From assembly GCA_014879675.1 (NCBI GenBank), contig JACSRQ010000080.1:1-35873 (forward strand): a DNA stretch of 35,873 bases, given 5' to 3'. Below are positions 7,859-17,466 of this stretch, in pieces (within the stretch, counting starts at the first letter, position 1; each line of letters begins with the position of its first letter). The notes below the pieces were generated by a model that saw nothing but the letters and a program-made list of their open reading frames with translations, did no database searches and was not told the origin of the DNA. The stretch is from Ignavibacteria bacterium (GTDB lineage: Bacteria; Bacteroidota; Ignavibacteria; Tepidaquicellales; OLB5). A program made the translations under genes and the position numbers.

Positions 7859-10318
7859 ATGCAGGCAGTTGTAATGGCAGGCGGGTTCGGCACAAGGCTA
7901 AGACCGCTGACGGCGAATATTCCAAAACCAATGACACCCCTACTTAACAAGCCTATCATAGAGCACATTATACAGCTGCTCAAAAAAAATGATATAACCG
8001 ATATTGTTATGATTCTCTACCACCAGGCTGAGATCATAAAAGAATATTTTAAAGACGGCAAGAAGTTCGGAGTTAAGATACAGTATGTTAAACCGGATGC
8101 CGACTATGGAACCGCAGGCGCAGTTTACTGCGGCTATGAGCTTATCAAGGATAGGTTTATCATCATCAGCGGTGATGTTGTAACCGATTTTGATCTCTCA
8201 CAGGCATTAAAATTCCACGAAAAAAGAAAGTCTGTTTCAACACTAGTCCTCACCCGCGCTAAAAATCCGCTGCAGTTCGGCATTGTGCTCACTGATAAAG
8301 AGGGCAAGATCACAAAGTTTTTCGAAAAACCATCGTGGAGCGAAGTATTCAGCGATACTATCAATACCGGGATCTACGTTCTCGAAAAAGAAACACTCGG
8401 TCTGGTTCCAAAAGCCCGCGGCAACAAAGCTGATTGTGACTTTTCCAAAGATCTTTTCCCCTACCTGCTGAAGCACAAAATGCCGCTTTACGGCGCAACG
8501 CTCAGCGGTTACTGGCGCGATGTTGGTTCGCTGGATGATTACATTAAAACTAACCTCGAGGCGCTGAAAGGCAAAATTAACCTGCCGCTTGCAAAAGGTT
8601 TGTTAAAAAATGGAAGTATAATTGATCCCTCGTCAAAAGTATCGCGCACGGCAAAAGTTATAAACTCCGTAGTAGGCTCAAAGTGTTATATCGCGCCGGG
8701 TGCCGTAGTTAAAGATTCCATCATTTGGAACAACGTAACCATTGAAGATAATTCAAAGATCCACCATGATGTTATCTGCAACAGCGTTAAGATAAGGCCC
8801 AACTGCAGGATCAATGAAAATGTATTTATCGGCAGCAACGTAACCGTGGGCAGCAACGTTTCTATCCGCAGCGATGTGAAGATATGGCCGCAGAAATCCG
8901 TTGACAGTAATTCAATAGTAACAAAGAACCTTATATGGGAAGAACGCTGGAAAGATACACTGTTCACCGATTCGCGTATTACGGGAATATCAAACATCGA
9001 AATAACGCCTGATTTCAGCGCAAAGCTGGGCATGGCATACGGCGTATTTTCCGGACTGGAATCAAAAATCCTCATTTCAAGGGATATCGATAATGTTTCG
9101 CTGATGATAAAGGGCTCCATTACCAGCGGACTTCTTTCAAGCGGAGTAACCGTGCTTGATTACCAGACTACGCCTATCCCTATACTCAGACAGGAGCTTG
9201 GCAAAGGCAAAGCATCCGGCGGAATTTTCGTGCGTAAATCACCATTCGATTCTTCAAGATGCGATATCATATTTTTCGACGCTAACGGCAAGGACCTTTC
9301 ATCAGCGAAAATAAAATCAATTGAGCGCCTGGTTATATCAAACGATGCCCGCCCAATTCCTTTCGATAAGATCGGCACGATAAATTATGCAGAAAGAACA
9401 TACGAAAGTTACAAAGAGCGGTTCATTTCGCTGCTTGATAAAGAAATAATAAACCGCAGAAAATTCAAAATAGCTATCAATTTTTCACACGGCATTACTT
9501 CAACTATACTTCCGAACATACTTGGCGATTTTAATATAGAGCTTGTAACGCTTGATTCACACCTGGATGCGGCAAAACAATCACGCTCGCCCGAAGAGTT
9601 CCGTACTGCGCTGCAGCAGCTATCGTATATAGTAACATCACTTAAATATGATGCGGGTTTCCTTATCGATGCAGGCGGTGAGAAGATATACCTTGTTGAT
9701 GATAAAGGTAAGATACTCAGCTACGATAGGTTCCTGAGCCTGGTGGTTTTTATGTATCTCAGCCTGTATCCCAAAACCAGGAAGATCGCCGTGCCCATTC
9801 AGGCATCAGGTGAAATAGATATTGTAGCAAAAAAATACTTCACTGATATTGTACGCGTTAAAGATTCTCATTTTGCGATCATGAATTCAACAGCCGATCC
9901 TGATGTTGACCTTGCCGGCGGAACAAAGGGCGGAGTGATATTCCCTGAGTTTTCCTTTGCTACAGATGGAATGTTTTCGATAATGAAGATACTCGAGCTT
10001 GCGGCCAGATCGCACAGGAAGCTCAGCGAAACTGAAGAAAAAACCCCGCGCCTGCACATGGCTAAGAACAACGTATTCTGTTCGCTGGATCTTAAAGGCA
10101 AAATAATGCGCAGGTTGGTTGAAGATTCCGAGGGCCAGAGAAGGCAGATGATAGACGGTATAAAGATATTTTTTGATGACCTTACGTGGGTGCTTTGCAT
10201 CCCCGATAGCGAACGGGAGATATTTCACGTTAACGCAGAAGCTAAAACCCGGAAAAAAGCGGAAACACTTGTGAAGGAGTATTCCGCAAAAATAAAGAAG
10301 TACCAGGAAAGCCTGTAG
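7859..10318 (+). CDS. Sugar-nucleotidyltransferase (mannose-1-phosphate guanylyltransferase-like) / LbH hexapeptide / phosphohexomutase-like fusion protein
   Basis: N-term MQAVVMAGGFGTRLRPLTANIPKPMTPLLNKPIIEHII (NTP_transferase); central left-handed beta-helix repeats; C-terminal alpha-D-phosphohexomutase-like domain (GGIFVRKSPFDSSRCDIIFFDANG). Confidence 0.92.
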   Translation: MQAVVMAGGFGTRLRPLTANIPKPMTPLLNKPIIEHIIQLLKKNDITDIVMILYHQAEIIKEYFKDGKKFGVKIQYVKPDADYGTAGAVYCGYELIKDRFIIISGDVVTDFDLSQALKFHEKRKSVSTLVLTRAKNPLQFGIVLTDKEGKITKFFEKPSWSEVFSDTINTGIYVLEKETLGLVPKARGNKADCDFSKDLFPYLLKHKMPLYGATLSGYWRDVGSLDDYIKTNLEALKGKINLPLAKGLLKNGSIIDPSSKVSRTAKVINSVVGSKCYIAPGAVVKDSIIWNNVTIEDNSKIHHDVICNSVKIRPNCRINENVFIGSNVTVGSNVSIRSDVKIWPQKSVDSNSIVTKNLIWEERWKDTLFTDSRITGISNIEITPDFSAKLGMAYGVFSGLESKILISRDIDNVSLMIKGSITSGLLSSGVTVLDYQTTPIPILRQELGKGKASGGIFVRKSPFDSSRCDIIFFDANGKDLSSAKIKSIERLVISNDARPIPFDKIGTINYAERTYESYKERFISLLDKEIINRRKFKIAINFSHGITSTILPNILGDFNIELVTLDSHLDAAKQSRSPEEFRTALQQLSYIVTSLKYDAGFLIDAGGEKIYLVDDKGKILSYDRFLSLVVFMYLSLYPKTRKIAVPIQASGEIDIVAKKYFTDIVRVKDSHFAIMNSTADPDVDLAGGTKGGVIFPEFSFATDGMFSIMKILELAARSHRKLSETEEKTPRLHMAKNNVFCSLDLKGKIMRRLVEDSEGQRRQMIDGIKIFFDDLTWVLCIPDSEREIFHVNAEAKTRKKAETLVKEYSAKIKKYQESL

Positions 10319-11764
10319 GTGCAGAAGATCTTTGCACATAGTTTCCGCAGCAGGCGGAAAGGGGCATTCGAACCTTCGACTTTAAAAAAAGAAAAAACTA
10401 CCGTACTTTACAGCGAAAACTTCCTCAAGGAAGAGCTTGTAACTAATATGCGGGCAAGAGTGCTTGCCATTGGTATATTCCTTTATTACTTCGTTGAAAA
10501 CGGCACGCTGGGTCTGGTCCCTTCAAAGTTCTACCTTGTTTACAGGAATATGAGGATATCTGACTTTCTACTCTATGGAATGACCTTATACTCGCTTTTA
10601 AGATACAAAGAATATAAAGATCTGTTCAAAAGCAAACCTTTCCTCATAGCGAAGATTATAATTCTTTATTTTCTTTTCGAGTTTGCAGTCAGCGCATTCA
10701 GGTACGGCTTTAACCCCGTTGAGTATTTTTTTAGGCTCAAAGGCATATGGACATCATTCCTGGTTTTTCCTTATATGCTTCTCATCAAGAGAGGAGGCTT
10801 GCCGTTCCTTATCAAAATCATTTTCCCGGTCGCGGTCATATCAAACCTGCTCTACCTCTTAACTGCGCTGACCGGTATTCCATTCCTGCCTGATGTATCT
10901 ATAGTGCGGCAAAGATTGCCGGGTGATATAGAAGTTTTCAGGGTGTTTGGCGGCACCTTTTTTGGAGAGGTTTTCTTCCTCGGAATAGTTTATTACTGGA
11001 TAACCAAACGTTTCCGGGCGTGGCAGCTAGGGCTGGTAGCGCTGTTTGTTATACCTCACATTCTCGCTTTCGGAAGGCTTGCATGGGTTGGATTCGCTTT
11101 TACTATCCTTATTATGATCCTGCTTAATTCTTTGAACAAGAAGAACTACCAAATACTATTTCGGCAGGCAATGATGCTGATAGCAATGGGCTTATTCCTT
11201 ATGTTCGCATTTATAAAGTTTATTCCTGAATCTGATTTTTATATTGACGCCCTCAATGCCAGAATTTTCCAGGGGCAGGATGATGTTAAATATGGGGAAG
11301 GTACTTACGGCACCCGAACAATTATGCAGAACGGAGCGCTGGTCCAGCTTTGGCTGAACAGCGATATATTGATCGGTGTGGGCATGCATCCTATGTGGGT
11401 TTTAGGCCCGGATTCAAGGGAGGAGATGGTGTATTACGGCGCCTTCTGCGATGTAACCTGGCCGGGGGTACTGGCTGCATACGGACTTATCGGGTTCTCT
11501 CTTGCGTTTTTCCTGCAATTGTATTACATAGTTCTGGCATTCAGACTGCTTAAGCGATCAAAAGAAAGCACTCTATATACGCTTCTGCTGACGCTTATGC
11601 TTTCTAAATTACTGTTCGATTGTACAGTAGGATTTTCGTATGTATTTCTTTCAACCGGCCTGTGGGGATTTTTCCACAGCATGAATTTGTATATACCGAT
11701 ATTTATTTACCTGTATGAAAAAGACAAGCAAGACAGGGCAAACCTGGAAGCTATTCAGCACTAA
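10319..11764 (+). CDS. Wzy/O-antigen ligase-like polytopic membrane protein, copy 1
   Basis: Multi-TM ORF. Track start is GTG immediately after the preceding stop; ATG at 10448 (MRARVLAIGIF) is a plausible true start. Closely related to the next ORF. Confidence 0.8.
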   Translation: MQKIFAHSFRSRRKGAFEPSTLKKEKTTVLYSENFLKEELVTNMRARVLAIGIFLYYFVENGTLGLVPSKFYLVYRNMRISDFLLYGMTLYSLLRYKEYKDLFKSKPFLIAKIIILYFLFEFAVSAFRYGFNPVEYFFRLKGIWTSFLVFPYMLLIKRGGLPFLIKIIFPVAVISNLLYLLTALTGIPFLPDVSIVRQRLPGDIEVFRVFGGTFFGEVFFLGIVYYWITKRFRAWQLGLVALFVIPHILAFGRLAWVGFAFTILIMILLNSLNKKNYQILFRQAMMLIAMGLFLMFAFIKFIPESDFYIDALNARIFQGQDDVKYGEGTYGTRTIMQNGALVQLWLNSDILIGVGMHPMWVLGPDSREEMVYYGAFCDVTWPGVLAAYGLIGFSLAFFLQLYYIVLAFRLLKRSKESTLYTLLLTLMLSKLLFDCTVGFSYVFLSTGLWGFFHSMNLYIPIFIYLYEKDKQDRANLEAIQH

Positions 11765-11784
11765 ACTTAAGAAAATTCCAAAAA

Positions 11785-13170
11785 TTGGTTGTACGTTTAG
11801 CAAATAATTCCAGGGTAACTAAGAATAAGGAGAATCTCACTTACACTGAGGTCCTGCATAAAACCAATTACCTCACGCAGAACGCAAAGTTGCTGGCGTG
11901 GGGCTTGTTTCTCTTTTTCTTCATTGAAAACGGCACGCTGGGGCTGGTCCCAAAGTCGTTTTATTTCGTTTATCGGAATATGCGTATTTCCGATTTTCTG
12001 CTTTACGGGCTGACATTGTACTCACTCTATAATGCCAAGGAATATGAATCGCTGCTGAAGAGCCGCGCTTTTCTCATCCCTAAACTCCTGTTGCTCTATT
12101 TTATTTTTCAGTTCCTGCTGAGCTTTTTACTTTATGATTACAATATTCTTGAGTTCTTTTTCAGGCTTAAGGGGTTATGGATGTGCTTTCTTGTCCTCCC
12201 TTTTATGCTGTTGTTAAAAAGAGGCGGGCTCGGCTATCTTATAAAATTAATGCTGCCTGTAGCGATCGTTTCGAATGTACTGTATATTATGAGCGCGCTG
12301 ACAGGTATCGCCTTTCTTCCTGATATCGGCATTGCGGAACAGAACCTTCCGGGAGGCCTGAAGGTGTTCCGCGTTTATGGCGGTACCTTTTACGGTGAAC
12401 TGTTTTTCCTTGGTTTCATTTACACGTGGATAACCAGGAAATTCAAGACCTATCAGCTTTTCCTGGCGATCCTGTTTATTATTCCCCACATCCTGGCTTT
12501 CGGAAGATCTGCCTGGATATATTTTTCCTTCACCGCGATGGTAATGCTGATATGGCATGCTTTGAGGGAGAAGGAATTCCGCGCTGTTTTCAGACAGATC
12601 ATTATTGTGGCAATACTCGGCGGCGGCCTGATCTACGGCTTCATAAAGTTCGTTCCTACTTCAGATTACCTTGTGAACGCTATAGATGCCAGGATAACCC
12701 AGGGACAGGATGACCTGAAGTATAAAGAAGGTACATACGGTTCAAGACTAGCCAATATTGCAGCAATGCTCACGCTTTGGGAAAACAACAATATATTCTT
12801 CGGAATTGGTATGCATCCGCTCTGGGTTGTGAGCCCCTTAACAGTAGAAGAAACCATATACGCATGGGGCTTTTCCGATGTCGGATGGGCCTCGGTGCTT
12901 GTAGCATACGGACTAGTAGGATTCGCCCTCGCTGTACTGTTCCAGATATTCTTCCTGATCAATTCATTTAAAATAATGAAGAATACCCGGTACAAAGATA
13001 TTCTTGTTTTTCTAATCCTCGTTTTTTTCACAAAGCTGTTTTACGATAGCGTTATCAATTATTCTTATATGGGGCTTACAGTCGGCTTATGGGGTTTCTG
13101 GTCGGTTTCTATTTCAATCGCGGCGCTTGTGTATAAATATGAATTCCCCGATGAAGAATTCAAGCTCTGA
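11785..13170 (+). CDS. Wzy/O-antigen ligase-like polytopic membrane protein, copy 2 (TTG start)
   Basis: Shares ENGTLGLVP..FY.VYRNMRISDFLLYG.TLYSL, VFRV.GGTF.GE.FFLG, IPHILAFGR.AW and QGQDD.KY.EGTYG with copy 1. Confidence 0.8.
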   Translation: MVVRLANNSRVTKNKENLTYTEVLHKTNYLTQNAKLLAWGLFLFFFIENGTLGLVPKSFYFVYRNMRISDFLLYGLTLYSLYNAKEYESLLKSRAFLIPKLLLLYFIFQFLLSFLLYDYNILEFFFRLKGLWMCFLVLPFMLLLKRGGLGYLIKLMLPVAIVSNVLYIMSALTGIAFLPDIGIAEQNLPGGLKVFRVYGGTFYGELFFLGFIYTWITRKFKTYQLFLAILFIIPHILAFGRSAWIYFSFTAMVMLIWHALREKEFRAVFRQIIIVAILGGGLIYGFIKFVPTSDYLVNAIDARITQGQDDLKYKEGTYGSRLANIAAMLTLWENNNIFFGIGMHPLWVVSPLTVEETIYAWGFSDVGWASVLVAYGLVGFALAVLFQIFFLINSFKIMKNTRYKDILVFLILVFFTKLFYDSVINYSYMGLTVGLWGFWSVSISIAALVYKYEFPDEEFKL

Positions 13171-13221
13171 AGCCGTTAGGCTTTCAATCTTGGAAACCGT
13201 TAGCCTCTCAAACTAAAGTAT

Positions 13222-13465
13222 ATAAAAGATCCCGGCGTGAAGTTCTTTAAGCGCAGGGGATTCAAAGATCCGCTCAGCATATTTACCGAGCTGAAACTGC
13301 TGCCTTATATCCGCAGGCAAAAACCTGATGTGATGTGGTTCAACATATTTTCACTGGTGCAGAGTGTGCTGGTGCAGAGTGTGCTGTTAAGGAATGTAAT
13401 TGTTAACGTGCATGATATTTGAGCTTCATCCCGGGGAAAAAAAGCCGGCGGTCAAAGCTAGCTTC
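13222..13465 (+). pseudogene. Truncated, frameshifted glycosyltransferase remnant, paralogue of CDS 15280-16356
   Basis: PGVKFFKRRGFKDPLSIFTELKLLPYIRRQKPDVMWFNIFSLVQ...VNVHDI aligns to IGAEFVKRRRFKNPLSFIGEIIFLLRIRKMKADVVWFNTLTIYQ...MIVMHDV. After a TGA the +1 frame continues ELHPGEKK (paralogue: DIHPETRD). Confidence 0.75.
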
Positions 13466-13603
13466 CATTCTTACACAACTACAGGTCATAACGCCATGTC
13501 TATTTAGAGTGCAAATCTCCCATTACAGCCTTTTTGACCCAAATACTTAAAATAGCTAAAATTACATTTATTCTTTGAATATATTATATGATATTTACGT
13601 GAA

Positions 13604-14803
13604 ATGTCCGAAAAACCAAAGAAAATTGTTGTAATTTGCCATAATTACGAACCGGTGAACACACCCAGAGAACCCGATGCACAGGACCGTTACTTTACGT
13701 ACGGATTTGGCGGCACGATGGGTAAAAGCCTGAAAAAATATATACCTGAGTATGAGGTTGAAGTATGGCGGCTTGATGGCTACTCAAAAAGCTACAATGA
13801 AAAAGTGGTGGACGGGGTTAAGTTTAGGATATTCCCTTCTATTCACAAAGTGAATATTATTGAAGTATCGTTTAAACTGATCCGCGATTTGAAAAAGGAA
13901 GTTAAGCTCACCGATCCGATATTGGCCGTTATACATACACACTTCTGGGTGGCATACCAGATCTTGTGCTTTTTCAAAAATTCAAAGATTGTTACCACGC
14001 ATCACGGGGATTGGTCGCCGTTCTACAGGATCACAAACACGAAAGGACTGCGCAAACTGAAGGCAAGAATTGATATGTTTGTTGAAAAGCGTGTATTCAA
14101 AAATATTGATATGATATTTACTGCCGAGCTGAAACAGATGGCATACTTCCGGATGGCAAACCCGGATATAAAGTGCAAGCTGTGGACAATGGGTGTGAAT
14201 ATTGATAATATGGAAATCATTTCCCGCGAAGATGCGCGAAGGGAACTTGGCTGGGATCCGCAGAAGAAATACATACTTTATGTAGGCAAGCTTTATAAGT
14301 ACAAACAGGTTGATGAGATGATAAAAACCTGGCTGGAGATCCGCAAAGAGCGGCCGGAAGTTGAGCTGGTGGTTATAGGCAATACCCCGAACGATCCGTG
14401 GGAAGATTTCCATGATATGGCGGAGAAGGCCGGCGCAACGCTGCTTGGCCGCGTGCTGAATAAAGATTTGTACAGATATTATTCCGCTGCAGATGTGTAT
14501 GTTCTGTTTTCGATACGTGATGATTTCTTCGGCGGTACGGGTATCGCTCCGCTTGAAAGCCTTGCATGCGGCACGCCTGTGGTAAGCAACGCCATGCGCA
14601 ATTACTTAGGCGAAAACATCCACGAAATTGCCGAAGTGCCTGAAACTATTGAAGCGCACAAGGCGGCAATACTGAAGGTTATTGATAATCCGGGTAACTA
14701 CAGGAACATGCGCGAGAGTATATTGAAGTATTACAGCTTCGAAGCAAGCTTTATAAGGACTAAGGATATACTGGAAGAGTTGTTTGCTTCGCGGAAAAAA
14801 TAG
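13604..14803 (+). CDS. Glycosyltransferase family 4
   Basis: GT-B fold features: LYVGKLYKYKQVDEMIKTWLEIRKERPEVELVVIG and APLESLACGTPVVSNAMRNYLGE. Confidence 0.9.
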   Translation: MSEKPKKIVVICHNYEPVNTPREPDAQDRYFTYGFGGTMGKSLKKYIPEYEVEVWRLDGYSKSYNEKVVDGVKFRIFPSIHKVNIIEVSFKLIRDLKKEVKLTDPILAVIHTHFWVAYQILCFFKNSKIVTTHHGDWSPFYRITNTKGLRKLKARIDMFVEKRVFKNIDMIFTAELKQMAYFRMANPDIKCKLWTMGVNIDNMEIISREDARRELGWDPQKKYILYVGKLYKYKQVDEMIKTWLEIRKERPEVELVVIGNTPNDPWEDFHDMAEKAGATLLGRVLNKDLYRYYSAADVYVLFSIRDDFFGGTGIAPLESLACGTPVVSNAMRNYLGENIHEIAEVPETIEAHKAAILKVIDNPGNYRNMRESILKYYSFEASFIRTKDILEELFASRKK

Positions 14804-14829
14804 ATTTAGATCCGCAATAATACAGGAAG

Positions 14830-15190
14830 AATACATTTTGAAAGAACATCAACCGTAAGGTTAAAAGATATACAATATCTTTACAAAGCCTGTTTTAACG
14901 AAGATGTTGAGAAGGATTTCATTTCAAAAAAATATGAGACTTAAAACCAAGGTCCGAAAACACAGGTTTCACTGCAGACAGCTTCAAAAGTGACCCCGGG
15001 ACTTTTGGTGTTTTCAACCGCCGGGTTTTAGCTAAGGGTAGAACTGTTTTAGCCACATAGTTCCATGAAGATTCTGTTGTATCAATTTCCTTAACTGTAT
15101 TCACATCTGATTCACCGTACTTTGATTTCGCAACAACACTGGGAAAGATAGTTTATTCAGATAAGGTTGACTGTCTTTGCTGTAAATGAA
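14830..15190 (+). pseudogene. Decayed gene, possibly GNAT-type acyltransferase
   Basis: Frame fragments RTSTVRLKDIQYLYKACFNEDVEKDFISKKYET*, then in another frame SENTGFTADSFKSDPGTFGVFNRRVLAKGRTVLAT*FHEDSVVSISLTVFTSDSPYFDFATTLGKIVYSDKVDCLCCK*; protein-like residues broken by a frameshift and a TAG. Confidence 0.4.
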
Positions 15191-15279
15191 TAAATGCTGA
15201 AAAACCATTACCTCTAAGTATACCATAAAAGCAGAAGATATTTCTGGATTATTAACGGGGGCAAATTAATATTGCATAA

Positions 15280-16356
15280 TTGAAAATAGTTTACTTAACT
15301 TCCGAAAGTTATATTGATCACAGCTATACTGTTTGCCGTGAGCTGGAAAAACATATTGAGATTAGGGTTTACCTCCAGGCAAAAGAAGAAACGGCAGAGA
15401 TCGAAAGCTGGTGCAAAAAAATCGGCGCAGAGTTTGTTAAAAGAAGACGTTTCAAAAATCCGCTCAGTTTCATTGGCGAAATAATTTTCCTTCTTAGAAT
15501 AAGGAAAATGAAGGCTGATGTTGTTTGGTTTAATACTCTGACTATTTACCAGGCGTTTCTGGTTAATATTTTACTGAAGAAATTTATGATTGTTATGCAT
15601 GATGTCGATATACATCCTGAAACCCGCGACAGGCACGGGTTGCTATCGGCTAAAATTACCATTAAGCTGGCATTAAAAAATATCTGCGCAGCAAGCCAAA
15701 CCCAGGCAGAAATATTCCAAAAGCAGCACGGATTCTATCCACCCGTTTTTCAGCTTCCGATAATAGATTATTACAAAGAGTGCGGTGAAGAAGCAGGGGA
15801 GACTGCCGGAAGAGATATGGTGCAATTCTTTTTCTTTGGTTCGGTTGAGAAGTACAAGGGAATTGAAATTCTTCTTGAAGCGGCAGAAATTCTGCAGGAG
15901 AAACACTTAGAGTTCGGGTTGAAAATATATGGCAGGCTGAAGTATGATTCACAAGAAATTTCAGGCAGGATACATGCCTTAAAAAACACAGTATTAATAA
16001 ACGAATTTATAGATTACCGCCGTATACACAGCATTTACTGTCAAAACGACATACTGGTTCTTCCATATAGACAAGTCACGCAATGCGGTCCATTGCTTAT
16101 TGGTTACAGCGAAGGAGTTCCTGCAATATGCAGCAGCCTGGATGGATTCAGAGAGTATGTTGACGATGGAATTGACAGCCTGTTATTTGATAATACTCCC
16201 GGAGGTCTTGCTTCGAGAATGGAAGAAATAATTAGGGATAAGAGTATAATTAAGAAGTTATCCAAAGGGATCGAAGTTAATACAATGAAGAAATTTTCAA
16301 TGGCCGCTCTGACTGATATGTATTTAGCTAATTTTAATAAATGCATGAATTCGTAA
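15280..16356 (+). CDS. Glycosyltransferase family 4-like (TTG start)
   Basis: (M)KIVYLTSESYIDHSYTVCRELEKH; QFFFFGSVEKYKGIEILLEAAEIL; NDILVLPYRQVTQCGPLLIGYSEGVPAICS. Confidence 0.88.
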   Translation: MKIVYLTSESYIDHSYTVCRELEKHIEIRVYLQAKEETAEIESWCKKIGAEFVKRRRFKNPLSFIGEIIFLLRIRKMKADVVWFNTLTIYQAFLVNILLKKFMIVMHDVDIHPETRDRHGLLSAKITIKLALKNICAASQTQAEIFQKQHGFYPPVFQLPIIDYYKECGEEAGETAGRDMVQFFFFGSVEKYKGIEILLEAAEILQEKHLEFGLKIYGRLKYDSQEISGRIHALKNTVLINEFIDYRRIHSIYCQNDILVLPYRQVTQCGPLLIGYSEGVPAICSSLDGFREYVDDGIDSLLFDNTPGGLASRMEEIIRDKSIIKKLSKGIEVNTMKKFSMAALTDMYLANFNKCMNS

Positions 16357-16496
16357 AAGCAAAAAAATAATATAGTGTGAAGTGTGAAATAAATAAATTT
16401 GTATTTTGATGAACCTCAGATTGAGGAGATTTAAGTTATTTTAAATGCTTCAATATATGGCTATTTTAGCTGTTACAAATAAATTTAAGATCTTAA

Positions 16497-17402
16497 ATGA
16501 AAATTCTGGTTACAGGCGGGGCGGGATTCATAGGGTCACATGTTGTAGATGTGCTTTTAGAGCAAGGGCATGAAGTTGTTATTTATGATCTTGAGCCGCC
16601 TGTGTACGGCCAGAAATGCGAAAACATCCTGGCCGATGTGAACGATACTGCAAAACTTGAGGCAGCGGCCAAAGGAATCGATGCTATTTACCATATGGCG
16701 GCGCAGGCAAACGTAAATATATTTTTTAACGAGCCGGTAACTTCGAATTATAACACCTCAAACTCTACAATAAATGTGCTTGAAGCCGCACGGAAAAATA
16801 ACGTGAGGCGCGTTTTGCTTTCATCAACCGAGTGGATATACGGCAGCGTTGAAGGCGATGAGAGTACGCAAATTACAGAAGAGACGATATACGCGCAGAA
16901 TCCGGACCACCTGTACACTTCATCTAAAATAGCCGCGGAGATGTTCTGCAGGAATTACAAAACTCTATACGGGGTGAATTTTACCATAATGCGTTATGGC
17001 ATTCCTTTTGGCGAGCGCGCAAGAGCGGCAACGGTTACACCGATATTTATAGATAAGATACTAAACGGGGGCGAGATAACCATTCACGGCAGCGGAAGTC
17101 AAACCCGCCAGTTCATATATGTACGCGATCTAGCCGAAGGCAACGTAAGCTGCTTAAAGCCCGAAGGCGAGAATGAAATATTTAACATCAACGGCAGAGA
17201 AGTAATACGTGTAATTGATATTGTTACCACGCTTGAAGAGATACTTGGCAAAAAGGCGAATGTAAAGTTCGTAGAAGACAGGATGGGCAATTACAAAGGC
17301 AGGTTTATATCCAGCGAAAAGGCTGAAAAGCTGCTTGGCTGGAGGCCCAAATTTAAGTACAGAGAAGCGATGGAAAAATACGTTAACATATTTATAAAAT
17401 GA
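16497..17402 (+). CDS. NAD-dependent epimerase/dehydratase (extended SDR)
   Basis: MKILVTGGAGFIGSHVVDVLLEQGHEVVIYD (Rossmann GxxGxxG); YTSSKIAAE (YxxxK). Confidence 0.93.
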   Translation: MKILVTGGAGFIGSHVVDVLLEQGHEVVIYDLEPPVYGQKCENILADVNDTAKLEAAAKGIDAIYHMAAQANVNIFFNEPVTSNYNTSNSTINVLEAARKNNVRRVLLSSTEWIYGSVEGDESTQITEETIYAQNPDHLYTSSKIAAEMFCRNYKTLYGVNFTIMRYGIPFGERARAATVTPIFIDKILNGGEITIHGSGSQTRQFIYVRDLAEGNVSCLKPEGENEIFNINGREVIRVIDIVTTLEEILGKKANVKFVEDRMGNYKGRFISSEKAEKLLGWRPKFKYREAMEKYVNIFIK

Positions 17403-17407
17403 ACGAA

Positions 17408-17435
17408 TTAGTAGCACAGACATTCTTGTCTGTGT
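17408..17435. repeat. 28-bp interspersed hairpin repeat TTAGTAGCACAGACATTCTTGTCTGTGT, copy 1
   Basis: Identical to 18814-18841; stem CACAGACA / TGTCTGTG with TTCT loop. Confidence 0.85.
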
Positions 17436-17466
17436 TTCACGGAATTTATTGTGAGCAATTTATTGA

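Noticed and set aside
8134-10339. Minus-strand ORFs such as 8686-9120 (144 aa) and 9887-10339 (150 aa)
   Set aside because: Antisense to the well-supported fusion protein; no recognisable domains.
13982-14413. 143-aa minus-strand ORF
   Set aside because: Antisense to a clear GT4 gene with no domain signal.
14919-15104. 61-aa minus-strand ORF
   Set aside because: The plus-strand fragments in this interval look more protein-like; this is probably a chance ORF in decayed sequence.
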